Positions 1 to 7,668 of a DNA stretch of 64,000 nt are shown piece after piece. Where the stretch lies: positions 1 through 64,000 of the forward strand of contig NZ_JAERRB010000001.1 in the NCBI RefSeq assembly GCF_016735595.1, written 5' to 3'. The number at the start of each line of letters is the position of its first letter. Position 1 is the first letter of the stretch. Below the pieces are notes generated by a model. It saw only the letters and a program-made list of their open reading frames with translations, made no database searches and was not told where the DNA came from. This DNA is from Chryseolinea lacunae. GTDB lineage: Bacteria > Bacteroidota > Bacteroidia > Cytophagales > Cyclobacteriaceae. Made by a program: the position numbers and the translations under genes.

Positions 1-721
1 TTGCCTTTAAAAATCTCCCTATAGATTCAATGATGATCTCAGCATCGGCTCCGACCTTAACAAGATCAATGTCCGATTCAGTCACCGAAGTATTGACCTG
101 AAAACTTCCGTATTGTTCAAGGATCAGGATCGGCATCCCAGGATTGGCCATGCTACCTGCATCTGAATTCTTTTGTACGACCACGCCGGTAAAGGGTGCT
201 CTAAGATCCGAATAGGCGAGCATGGCGTCTGCCTCATTCTGCATTTGACGAGCTGCCTCCGCTTTTGCCTTTACCGAGTTGTAATTGAGGGTTATGTTTT
301 CCAACTCCTTTTGCGAAGCACTTTGTTGCTTGAAGAGTTCGGTATAGCGCTCATAGTCCTTTTGTGCATCGCGCAGCGCCGCTTCAGTTTCCGAAACTAT
401 GGCGCGCGCCTGCGCGCGTTTGGCAAGAATGTCGTCATTGCTGATGGTAACCAGCAGCTGTCCCTTTTTCACTTCATCGCCAGGTTTTACTTTGATGTCC
501 GTTATGAAACCCATCATACGTGTACTGATCATGGCCGTTTCACCGGACACAACCTGCCCGCTACTCTGAACGGAGTGGACGGACTGTTTTCCTGCCGTGG
601 TCACGGTCACGGTTACGGGCCTATCCTTTTTCCCATCGTCTTCCCGCTGATCATGCGAACAGGAAGAAAGAATGACAAGAGATACAAAGGCAAGGTTAAC
701 AGTGTGAATATATCGTTTCAT
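1..721 (-). CDS. RND efflux membrane fusion protein (periplasmic adaptor), 3' part cut by window edge
   Basis: Reading leftwards from an ATG at 721, the product starts with a lipoprotein-type signal (MKRYIHTVNLAFVSLVILSS then Cys) and continues as an HlyD/AcrA-like adaptor. It has a first lipoyl half (GFITDIKVKPGDEVKKGQLL), a long helical hairpin, a second lipoyl half (LRAPFTGVVVQKNSDAGSMA) and the start of the beta-barrel domain, after which the window ends. Such adaptors join an inner-membrane RND pump to a TolC channel. The gene begins 9 bp after the TolC-like gene, so the two form one operon; the pump gene is expected just outside the window. The substrate cannot be read from the sequence. 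Confidence 0.88.
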   Translation of the reverse strand, partial: MKRYIHTVNLAFVSLVILSSCSHDQREDDGKKDRPVTVTVTTAGKQSVHSVQSSGQVVSGETAMISTRMMGFITDIKVKPGDEVKKGQLLVTISNDDILAKRAQARAIVSETEAALRDAQKDYERYTELFKQQSASQKELENITLNYNSVKAKAEAARQMQNEADAMLAYSDLRAPFTGVVVQKNSDAGSMANPGMPILILEQYGSFQVNTSVTESDIDLVKVGADAEIIIESIGRFLKA

Positions 722-730
722 GGTAATCGT

Positions 731-2047
731 TTATTTTACGGATGTCGTGGTCAAGAAAAGCCGGTACGCGGCGGTTGTATTGTATTGATAAATAGCCTGC
801 GCGAGCAGCAATTTTTGTTGTGCGAAAAGGGATTGTGACTGTAATACATCATTCGTTGTCACCAGCCCTTGCTGAAATCGGTTTTGAACAATGCGAAGGG
901 CCTCCGCCGATTGACTGGCGGCAATTTCCTGTCGCTGTATCGCGAATAGAGCGTCCTGCAATTGGCGTGCAGCCTTGTTCAGCTCCAGTTGAGCCTGCTC
1001 CTTTTGCAGGGCGAGTTGCTCCACCGTCTTATCCCGTTCGATGCGTTGCTCCGAAATTTTATTGCGGGTAGTTGTGCCATTAAATAGTGTCCATGATAGC
1101 TGTGCGCCCACCAAATAAGAATTAGACCCAAAACCGAAAGCCTCACGGTCGTTGATCATATACTCGCCAAAAGCATTTAGTTTCGGCAGGTACGCCATCT
1201 TACCGGAACTGATCATTTTTTCGTGAGCGGTCACTGCAGACTGCATGGCTCTGAAATCGGCGCGATCGACAGGTATCTCTGCCGGCGTGTTGTCGATCGG
1301 TGTTATGCGGGCAATGGAGTCAACCTGATAAATGACACCTGCTTTAGCGCCCATCAACAGCCCCAGGTAGTCAGAAGCATTTTGAATATTGCTTATTGCT
1401 TCGGCCAGCTTGTTTTCGGCAGACTTTACCTGAACCTCAACCTGCAGGACATCTGACTTTTGCAAATAGCCTTTTTCGAAGCGATTAGTAGTGGCTGTAT
1501 AAATTGCATTAATGGTTTGAACGGCATCCTTCAAAACACTTTTGGCCTGATGTGCCAGTTGCAACTGTGCATAAGCTCTTTGCACTTCGAAAGACACGTA
1601 CTCTTTAGTGCGTTTTGTTTTAAACGCATAGGCCAGTTGTTGCTCCTGCGCGGCCTGGCGCATCGCCCACATATCCAGGTTCAGGATGGGTTGAAGCCAT
1701 TCTGCCTTCGTCACAAAATTTTGTGTAGCCGATGGTTCGTTTAGCAAAGACGGATTAAAGTCATTCTGGGTAATGGCCTGTTGCTGGAGTTTAAACCCAA
1801 AAGCATTTAACGGGTTGTTGCTGCTCATGCCAGTATAGCTGAGTTTGATTTGCGGTAGAAATACCGCGTTGGTTTGTCCATACTTGGCTTCCGCCGCGGC
1901 TTCATCGAGCGTTGCCAGATGTATCTCCTTGTTGTTTTTGAGTGTGGCCTCCAATGCCTGATCCAGGGACAGCGGCGCGACCTGACCTTGGACTGACAGG
2001 GCGCATAGAATGCTCCAGACCAGTGTCCCCAATACTACTTTGTTCAT
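731..2047 (-). CDS. TolC-family outer membrane efflux channel
   Basis: The 438-residue protein has a signal peptide (about residues 1-22, ending VQG/Q) followed by two OEP repeats rich in long helices with heptad-like Gln/Ala/Leu, which is the TolC architecture and usual length. It would form the outer-membrane duct of a tripartite efflux pump. It is the first gene of the operon and is followed after 9 bp by the membrane fusion protein. A TAnnTTTG promoter box lies 19 bp upstream of the ATG, with a Crp/Fnr-like palindrome behind it. The cargo (metal, drug or other) is not determined. Confidence 0.9.
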   Translation of the reverse strand: MNKVVLGTLVWSILCALSVQGQVAPLSLDQALEATLKNNKEIHLATLDEAAAEAKYGQTNAVFLPQIKLSYTGMSSNNPLNAFGFKLQQQAITQNDFNPSLLNEPSATQNFVTKAEWLQPILNLDMWAMRQAAQEQQLAYAFKTKRTKEYVSFEVQRAYAQLQLAHQAKSVLKDAVQTINAIYTATTNRFEKGYLQKSDVLQVEVQVKSAENKLAEAISNIQNASDYLGLLMGAKAGVIYQVDSIARITPIDNTPAEIPVDRADFRAMQSAVTAHEKMISSGKMAYLPKLNAFGEYMINDREAFGFGSNSYLVGAQLSWTLFNGTTTRNKISEQRIERDKTVEQLALQKEQAQLELNKAARQLQDALFAIQRQEIAASQSAEALRIVQNRFQQGLVTTNDVLQSQSLFAQQKLLLAQAIYQYNTTAAYRLFLTTTSVK

Positions 2048-2065
2048 GTGTCATAGAATTTGATA

Positions 2066-2073
2066 CAAAAGTA
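2066..2073 (-). promoter_or_regulatory. Bacteroidota -7 promoter box of the efflux operon
   Basis: The minus strand reads TACTTTTG, an exact match to TAnnTTTG, 19 bp before the TolC-like ATG. No clear TTTG -33 element is seen at the usual distance; instead a Crp/Fnr-type palindrome is centred about 33 bp upstream of the box, a class II activator position. Confidence 0.55.
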
Positions 2074-2095
2074 GCGGGAGGGCAAGCCCCGGACT

Positions 2096-2109
2096 GTGAC
2101 TTGGGTCAC
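2096..2109. promoter_or_regulatory. Crp/Fnr-type operator upstream of the efflux operon
   Basis: GTGAC-TTGG-GTCAC is a perfect 5-4-5 palindrome; with its flanks it also fits TGTGA-N6-TCACg, the Crp layout. Its centre (2102.5) is about 40-42 bp from the start site predicted from the TACTTTTG box. The Crp/Fnr gene at 3727-4455 is the nearest candidate regulator (inference). Confidence 0.5.
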
Positions 2110-2169
2110 GTTCAGATTTTTTTTACTATTTTTTACAGGTGCCTGAGAAGATGAATCCGCCCTACCCTG

Positions 2170-3036
2170 CTATTTACCAAGGTAATGCTTCAATATTTTG
2201 CTCCTGGATGTTTGCCGAAGACGGCGAATACCTTTTTCCTTGATCTGTCTCACGCGTTCCCTGGTAAGACTGTACATATATCCTATTTCTTCGAGGGACA
2301 TGACGGGACGATCGTTGAGGCCATAATAATGGGAAATAACATCGGACTCTCTTTGCGTCAATGTAGATAGAGAGCGCTGCACATCACGGCGCAGGGAATT
2401 ATCGATCAGCGTCGAGTCGGGAGTATCCTCCGAATCATCTGCCAATATATCAAGCAGACTATTTTCCTCGCCCTGTACAAACGGGGCATTGATCGAAGTT
2501 TGACGTGCTCCCATTTGCACGGTGTCTCTAACCTCTTCCGGGGCCAGTTCCAGAGCCTCGGCCAGTTCCTCCGCAGAAGGGTCGCGCTGGAATTTTTGTT
2601 CCAGGGTGGAGAATGTCCGGTTAAGTTTGTTAAGGGAACCTATCCTATTTAAAGGAATTCTAACAACCCTGGACTGTTCGGCAACAGCCTGCATGACGGA
2701 TTGCCTGATCCACCAGACCGCGTAGGAAATGAATTTGAAGCCGCGGGTTTCATCAAATCGCATCGCGGCTTTCACCAATCCGATATTGCCTTCGTTGATC
2801 AGATCTCCCAAAGACAAACCGAGATTTTGATATTGTTTAGCTACCGAGACCACAAACCTGAGATTGGCCTTTACCATCTTTTCAAGAGCGGCCTGGTCAC
2901 CGGCCTTGATACGTTGTGTCAGCTTCACCTCTTCATCGGCCGTAATAAGATCAACTCTTCCGATCTCCTGTAAATATTTGTCCAACGATTGAGTCTCACG
3001 ATTCGTGATCTGCTTGGTAATTTTAAGTTGCCTCAT
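2170..3036 (-). CDS. rpoD: RNA polymerase sigma factor, RpoD/SigA family (short Bacteroidota type)
   Basis: The 288-residue protein opens with the Bacteroidota-type start [20 protein letters not shown], then sigma region 1.2, region 2 ([33 protein letters not shown]), region 3 ([17 protein letters not shown]) and region 4 ([36 protein letters not shown]). It lacks the acidic region 1.1 of proteobacterial RpoD, as is normal for this phylum. It would direct core polymerase to promoters. Slight departures from the usual sequence ([15 protein letters not shown]) and its place in the A+T-rich part leave open that it is a second, group-2 copy. Confidence 0.88.
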   Translation of the reverse strand: MRQLKITKQITNRETQSLDKYLQEIGRVDLITADEEVKLTQRIKAGDQAALEKMVKANLRFVVSVAKQYQNLGLSLGDLINEGNIGLVKAAMRFDETRGFKFISYAVWWIRQSVMQAVAEQSRVVRIPLNRIGSLNKLNRTFSTLEQKFQRDPSAEELAEALELAPEEVRDTVQMGARQTSINAPFVQGEENSLLDILADDSEDTPDSTLIDNSLRRDVQRSLSTLTQRESDVISHYYGLNDRPVMSLEEIGYMYSLTRERVRQIKEKGIRRLRQTSRSKILKHYLGK

Positions 3037-3104
3037 GTTGTTTTTCTGATTTTTTTAATGGACCCTGTGACAGAAACTGAGTACTGTTCGTTTTTCGGGT
3101 GCCC

Positions 3105-3353
3105 TTAAGGTCTTTGAAGTTTCTGGAACATACCGATGGCGATATCCATATTTTGTCCGGCTTTTTCAGACATACCCTCCATCTTTGCCTGATAGAGGGT
3201 CTTACTCATGACAATGATGAAGCGCTGAATGATATGGCCGTTTATGTTCCTGGACTTCAGCCGCTGAATGGAGCGATCAATTACATTTTCAATCTCGTTC
3301 TCATCCGAAGCCAATTTGATCTGGTTGAGAATGGTCTGTCTGAAATGGAGCAT
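3105..3353 (-). CDS. small conserved-looking helical protein, unknown function
   Basis: This 82-residue reading frame runs in the same direction as the sigma gene, ends about 70 bp before it and has no signal or membrane segment. The sequence is mostly helical and charged (NEIENVIDRSIQRLKSRNIN, SEKAGQNMDIAIGMFQKLQRP). The opposite strand also has an open frame over the same stretch, but its composition is less protein-like. I do not recognise a family with certainty. It may share a transcript with the sigma gene. Confidence 0.5.
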   Translation of the reverse strand: MLHFRQTILNQIKLASDENEIENVIDRSIQRLKSRNINGHIIQRFIIVMSKTLYQAKMEGMSEKAGQNMDIAIGMFQKLQRP

Positions 3354-3653
3354 AGCGTTTAAAAATATTGTACGAAGCCATTTCGGCTACCGAAACCAAC
3401 TCCTCCTTGCGATAGGAGCCGCTATCCAGCCCTTCCTTCAGTTCTACGAAAGCCGTTCAGAGTTGACTCCACGTCCGAAAACGTGTGTACTGCTGTTCGA
3501 ATAATTCTGAACATGAGAACAGGCGCTGGCGTGGTATGTGAGTCACCTGTTTTCCTTCAGGCGTGCTTTCATGGCCTCATAATCCTTTCCCTTCTAAGAG
3601 GGCAATTTAGGACCCATAGAAATATATAATATTGAAAATGCTCAAGCATCTTG

Positions 3654-3683
3654 TTGACTTAAATCAATACTTATATTGATTTG
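3654..3683 (+). promoter_or_regulatory. Fnr-like box and overlapping palindrome before the Crp/Fnr gene
   Basis: TTGAC-TTAA-ATCAA (3654-3667) matches the Fnr layout TTGAT-N4-ATCAA with one change. It overlaps a second perfect inverted repeat, ATCAATA-CTTA-TATTGAT (3663-3680). A weak -7-like TTGATTTG sits at 3676-3683. The layout suggests autoregulation of the gene starting at 3727; this is inference. Confidence 0.45.
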
Positions 3684-3726
3684 ATTGACGAAAATTGACA
3701 CCTTTATCCCATACCAGTGCACAACG

Positions 3727-4455
3727 ATGCCTAGAAATTTCCTAACCGAAAACGCGCGACTCAAAACGGACCAACTCTTTGAAAGCCTTACAAAAGCGGA
3801 ACAGGAGTTCCTGACGGGAGCCGGCGTAACTCATCACTACAAGAAGGGAGAGATTATTTTCAGAGAAGGAGGCATTCCAACAGGAATATTCTATGTAAAG
3901 GCAGGAAGGGTAAAAAAGTACCGGACTACCGCTAAGGGAGGGGAGCAAATATTCTATTTATGTGGCAAAGGAGAATTGATAGGCTATCATGCACTCTTGA
4001 GCGAAGAGTTCTATCCAGACTCGGCTGCCACCACTGAGGACGCCCAAATCACCTTTGTGGCTAAGGATGATTTCTTAAAGGTACTACGTAATTCAACGGT
4101 ACTCTCAAACACTTTATTAAAAGCCCTTGCCCATGAGTTCAGCGTATACATCAATAGCATCACAAATCTTGCCACCAAGTCAGTACGAGAAAGACTTGCA
4201 ATCAATTTATTAATGCTCGACGAAAATTTTAAAGCCCCCACCCGATCGGATGGGCCGGGTGAAATAAAACTTTCACGAACTGATCTTGCCAATATGGTTG
4301 GAACAGCGAAGGAGACATTGGTCAGACTGTTACAGGATTTCGGACAAGCCGGCCTCATTGAAAAACATGACAAAATAATCAAAATTATTGATCGACCAGG
4401 AATGGCAAAAGAAGCCAATCTGATGGGATTGAACTTGAAGAAATCTCAACCATAA
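3727..4455 (+). CDS. Crp/Fnr-family transcriptional regulator
   Basis: The 242-residue protein has an N-terminal cyclic-nucleotide-binding fold (about residues 30-145: HHYKKGEIIFREGGIPTGIF, VKAGRVKKYR, FYLCGKGELIGYHALLSEE) and a C-terminal winged helix (about 160-235) with the recognition segment SRTDLANMVGTAKETLVRLL. No N-terminal Cys cluster of the FeS-Fnr type is visible. The upstream in-frame TTG at 3685 gives a poor extension, so the ATG at 3727 is preferred. Two Fnr-like palindromes in the window, one in its own upstream region and one at the efflux operon promoter, are candidate sites. Confidence 0.88.
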   Translation: MPRNFLTENARLKTDQLFESLTKAEQEFLTGAGVTHHYKKGEIIFREGGIPTGIFYVKAGRVKKYRTTAKGGEQIFYLCGKGELIGYHALLSEEFYPDSAATTEDAQITFVAKDDFLKVLRNSTVLSNTLLKALAHEFSVYINSITNLATKSVRERLAINLLMLDENFKAPTRSDGPGEIKLSRTDLANMVGTAKETLVRLLQDFGQAGLIEKHDKIIKIIDRPGMAKEANLMGLNLKKSQP

Positions 4456-4535
4456 CGAATGCTAAATTGAATATTGCTTGCATGGCAAATTTGTTTACTC
4501 CAAACATTTGGAGCACCGACCGGAAAAACAATCAT

Positions 4536-4570
4536 TAATAATGCATTGCAGCAAACTCGCATCACCGGCA
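4536..4570. repeat. 35-bp exact copy of a histidine kinase segment in intergenic DNA
   Basis: The 35 bases are identical, in the same orientation, to 22739-22773, which lies inside the propeller histidine kinase gene. On the minus strand they read GDASLLQCII, the kinase N-box region. The flanks differ and no open frame continues. It sits just downstream of the GH5 stop codon, in the 154-bp gap that otherwise shows nothing. Confidence 0.7.
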
Positions 4571-4609
4571 TACCCACCTTCCTCGCTTAAACCGAAACGC
4601 CAGTTAAAA

Positions 4610-6076
4610 TTACTGGGCTCCGGCCATAATAGCATCAATCGTACGTTGATCTTTTACGGTAAGGTTTGACCTATCCAGCGCGGCGCCTGTATCCCACCAA
4701 AATGGGACCATGCCATTTGTCCTTGCCTGCTTAGTTACAAGCGTTATCCAGTAATCCACAGCGTTGTTATGTGTTACCAGATCCTTAGGCTCGTTTTTCT
4801 GACCATCTCTTCGGTATGCACCGTATTCGCCAATCAAGACAGGAATACCTTTATCTACAAACGCCTCCTTCACGAGCTTGAATTGGTTAAGTTGCGCAGC
4901 TTCGTTTCCCCAATCCCAGGCTTCTAAAAAATTACGATCCGGCTCTATGGAGGACTGATAGTCTTTACCCCAGTAGTAGGCCATTTTACCCCAGCTCACG
5001 TCTTCCGCAAGAAAGCAAAACTGTGACGGCGAATAGTTATGCACTTCCACCATCAAGCGATTAGCCACCGGGTCCTGAGGAAGTTTGCTCATCAGTTGAG
5101 GTGTCAATGTCATGGATGTCGAAGGTCCCTGCAGAACAAGAACACGGTAGCTGTTCCTTCCACCTGTCGACCGAACAGCGTTAATAAACGTCTGGTGATA
5201 CGATGCTAAAACTTCTGTCTTCTCCGCATTATCAGCAGCCGGTTCATTGGCACTGGCAAACATGAGATGCTCATCAAAGTCGCGCATGGTGGTAGCGATT
5301 TGCTCCCATAATGCTTTTTGCTTAGCATTGACAGAATCCTGCTTTACTTTACTAATGTTATTCTCCAGCCAACCACCATCCCAATGGATATTCAGTAAAA
5401 CGTACACATCATTGTTCACACAATAGCCAATCACTTCTTTAACCCTGTTGAGCCATGCCTGATTAATACGCGCGGTTTTCGTGTCGTCCAGGTGATGCCA
5501 ATCCCACGCACAAGGAATACGAATGGCGTTAAAGCCATTCGCCTTCACAAACTTCACATAGTCTTCTGTGATTTGAGGATTACCCCAACCGGTTTCACCA
5601 CCAGACGCCTCCATCGTATTCCCTATATTCCAACCCAGTTTCATTTTCGCTGCAAGTTCAACAGCGTTGCTACCCATGCCTGTTGCATCGGGTGCTTTAG
5701 GCGATGTATTGTAAGATGGATATATCGTAGGCTTCTGAGAAATCGAAAGGCGTCGGGCCTGACCATTGTTCGAGTTGATTGTCAAAACACTGGAGCGTAA
5801 ACTACCCGTGGAATTTCTATTTACAGTGATTTTAATCGTAGTGCTGCCGCTGTTACCGGACGTTTGGCTCAATTCCAACCAAGTATCAGCAGCATTCGTA
5901 ATGGTCCAGCGATCGTTGGTGGCGATAGAGAATTCCGATGTATCACCCTCCGCATCAAGCGCAAGCTCCAGTGGCGTTACCGTAAGTTCAGGTGTTACAT
6001 CATCTTTCTTACAGGATATAAAAAATACAATTGTGATAAAAAATACCAGAAATTGAAATCGACAGCTAATCTTCAT
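4610..6076 (-). CDS. GH5 endo-beta-glucanase lipoprotein with BACON domain
   Basis: The 488-residue protein has a lipoprotein signal (FFITIVFFISC, Cys22), a BACON carbohydrate-associated domain (about 30-117) and a GH5 catalytic barrel (about 135-485). The opening KLGWNIGNTMEASGGETGWG resembles subfamily GH5_4, which includes xyloglucanases. The acid/base Glu lies in ANEPA (about E278) and the nucleophile in LIGEYGA (about E417); both are intact. It is expected on the cell surface, cutting beta-1,4-glucan backbones. It is the last gene of the leftward PUL, separated from the glycan-binding gene by 84 bp holding a perfect palindrome. Confidence 0.9.
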   Translation of the reverse strand: MKISCRFQFLVFFITIVFFISCKKDDVTPELTVTPLELALDAEGDTSEFSIATNDRWTITNAADTWLELSQTSGNSGSTTIKITVNRNSTGSLRSSVLTINSNNGQARRLSISQKPTIYPSYNTSPKAPDATGMGSNAVELAAKMKLGWNIGNTMEASGGETGWGNPQITEDYVKFVKANGFNAIRIPCAWDWHHLDDTKTARINQAWLNRVKEVIGYCVNNDVYVLLNIHWDGGWLENNISKVKQDSVNAKQKALWEQIATTMRDFDEHLMFASANEPAADNAEKTEVLASYHQTFINAVRSTGGRNSYRVLVLQGPSTSMTLTPQLMSKLPQDPVANRLMVEVHNYSPSQFCFLAEDVSWGKMAYYWGKDYQSSIEPDRNFLEAWDWGNEAAQLNQFKLVKEAFVDKGIPVLIGEYGAYRRDGQKNEPKDLVTHNNAVDYWITLVTKQARTNGMVPFWWDTGAALDRSNLTVKDQRTIDAIMAGAQ

Positions 6077-6113
6077 TTTTGTTGTTTTTTTATTATAAAC
6101 GTTTCTTGTTATT

Positions 6114-6137
6114 GAAAGAAACCTGCAGGTTTCTTTC
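6114..6137. terminator. perfect 24-bp palindrome between PUL genes (attenuator-like hairpin)
   Basis: GAAAGAAACCTG is followed directly by its exact complement CAGGTTTCTTTC. It lies between the glycan-binding gene stop (6161) and the GH5 start (6076). No U-run follows on the minus strand, so partial termination, RNA stabilisation or a protein site are all possible. Confidence 0.45.
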
Positions 6138-6160
6138 GGTTCTCGATCATATCAATTTTC

Positions 6161-7657
6161 CTATTTGATTTTTACAACTCTGATATTGTCGACAGCTGCC
6201 TTTAAGCTGGTGGCTGAATTTGAGCTGGCTATGTTCATGGTCTGAATGGCAAAACCACAGCTTTCAGTATTCCCCAAAAGATCTTTTAGGTCAGTTGGAG
6301 GAATTGTACCTCCCCATCCCTTTCTGAAAAGGGAAAACGGAAGTGTTATTGTTTGCCATCCTTCGGTTTTAAACTTGAAGGTTTTTCCCGTTGCATCTTT
6401 CCACGGCTCATAAGTGATCTTGTAGTCATTGTTTTCACTTGAAACGAAAAGTGAATTACCATTCCATGCGGCAGGCACATTGATCTCAAACTTAACAGCC
6501 CACAAGTCAAGAGCATCAGCTTCATTTGCAGCTGGAATCCATTTCACTTTGTCAAGAATGATAATGCGTCCACCGTTCCAAGCTTGCCAATCCCAGGGAG
6601 GAACGATGTCGTTTTGGAGGACTGCATATTTACCCTTGTTGCCTGGAAAGTCAGCACTATTATCCGACACCGTTGCGCCAGAACCACCCCAGCCTATAGG
6701 ACTTATGTCATCAAAGTTGCATAACGCTCCAGTGGTGGCATCATTAACATTGAAAATTGTTTTGAACTTTCCGCCAGGTGTTGCTACCATGAACGGCCCA
6801 CTTTTCGTCAAATTTGGCACAACAAATTTCAGAGTACTTCCATCCGGTGAGGCTTCAAAATCTGAAATCAATGTTCCTCCAAACTTTAAACTGTCTATTG
6901 ACACAAAATTGTAGCCTTGAACGTAAACGGTAGATCCCTCACTCGGATTTTCACACGAAATATTGGTAACCAAAGGAGGGCCTATAATTCCTATATGGAA
7001 AGCAACAGTTCCCAGTGGTGTAGTGTAGTTGATCATATTGGCAAGTGTTATATCCGCGTTTGAAAAATCGGAGGGCACCTGCACGATCGCGCTCGAGTCG
7101 GTATACACGACACTGGATAAATCAGCTTCAACACCTTGAAATGTAATTTGTGTAGCACCTTTAAGGTTATATCCAACTATATTTATTTGTTGATCGGGAA
7201 AGATTGCATCAACAATTGCGTCATCGGGGGAAGCTGCATTATTCCTTATGTGAGAAACAATCGGTGCACCAGTGACATTAATTTCGAAGGAAGCCATGCC
7301 GGTGCTGTTGGCGACCGTAATTACATTCAGCTTATCTTTAGGAACGGATGGAAATGGTATGGACGGAACTTGTATAACTATACTCTGATCGGTGGAGTAC
7401 GTAGAATTGATCGTAGCAGGAATGCCACCAAAAAGCACTTGAGAAACGTCACTTAAATTGCTTCCCATGACAACAACCCACTGCCCTGCTTGTATGGTTT
7501 GTACTACGGTGTCATCAGGCGATGCAGCATAATTTCGGATCTCGGTTATAACAGGCACACTTACTTCGTCTTCATCTTTGCAAGCAGACAACACGAAGGC
7601 TGCCGTCACGCCACAAAGCAAAGCGTTATATATATAGGTCAATAATATTTTTTTCAT
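6161..7657 (-). CDS. surface glycan-binding lipoprotein with IPT/TIG repeats (SGBP-B type)
   Basis: The 498-residue protein has a lipoprotein signal (AAFVLSAC, Cys26) and three IPT/TIG-like Ig repeats: about 35-130 (ITEIRNYAASPDD), 130-228 (VSHIRNNAASPDD) and 230-305. A C-terminal domain rich in Trp and Gly follows (PIGWGGSGATVSDNS, PPWDWQAWNGGR, FRKGWGGTIPPTD), as in the xyloglucan-binding SGBP-B proteins. It should be on the outer surface and pass glycan to the SusC/SusD transporter. It starts 11 bp after the SusD gene, so it is in the same operon. Confidence 0.85.
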   Translation of the reverse strand: MKKILLTYIYNALLCGVTAAFVLSACKDEDEVSVPVITEIRNYAASPDDTVVQTIQAGQWVVVMGSNLSDVSQVLFGGIPATINSTYSTDQSIVIQVPSIPFPSVPKDKLNVITVANSTGMASFEINVTGAPIVSHIRNNAASPDDAIVDAIFPDQQINIVGYNLKGATQITFQGVEADLSSVVYTDSSAIVQVPSDFSNADITLANMINYTTPLGTVAFHIGIIGPPLVTNISCENPSEGSTVYVQGYNFVSIDSLKFGGTLISDFEASPDGSTLKFVVPNLTKSGPFMVATPGGKFKTIFNVNDATTGALCNFDDISPIGWGGSGATVSDNSADFPGNKGKYAVLQNDIVPPWDWQAWNGGRIIILDKVKWIPAANEADALDLWAVKFEINVPAAWNGNSLFVSSENNDYKITYEPWKDATGKTFKFKTEGWQTITLPFSLFRKGWGGTIPPTDLKDLLGNTESCGFAIQTMNIASSNSATSLKAAVDNIRVVKIK

Positions 7658-7668
7658 ATATACTTTAA

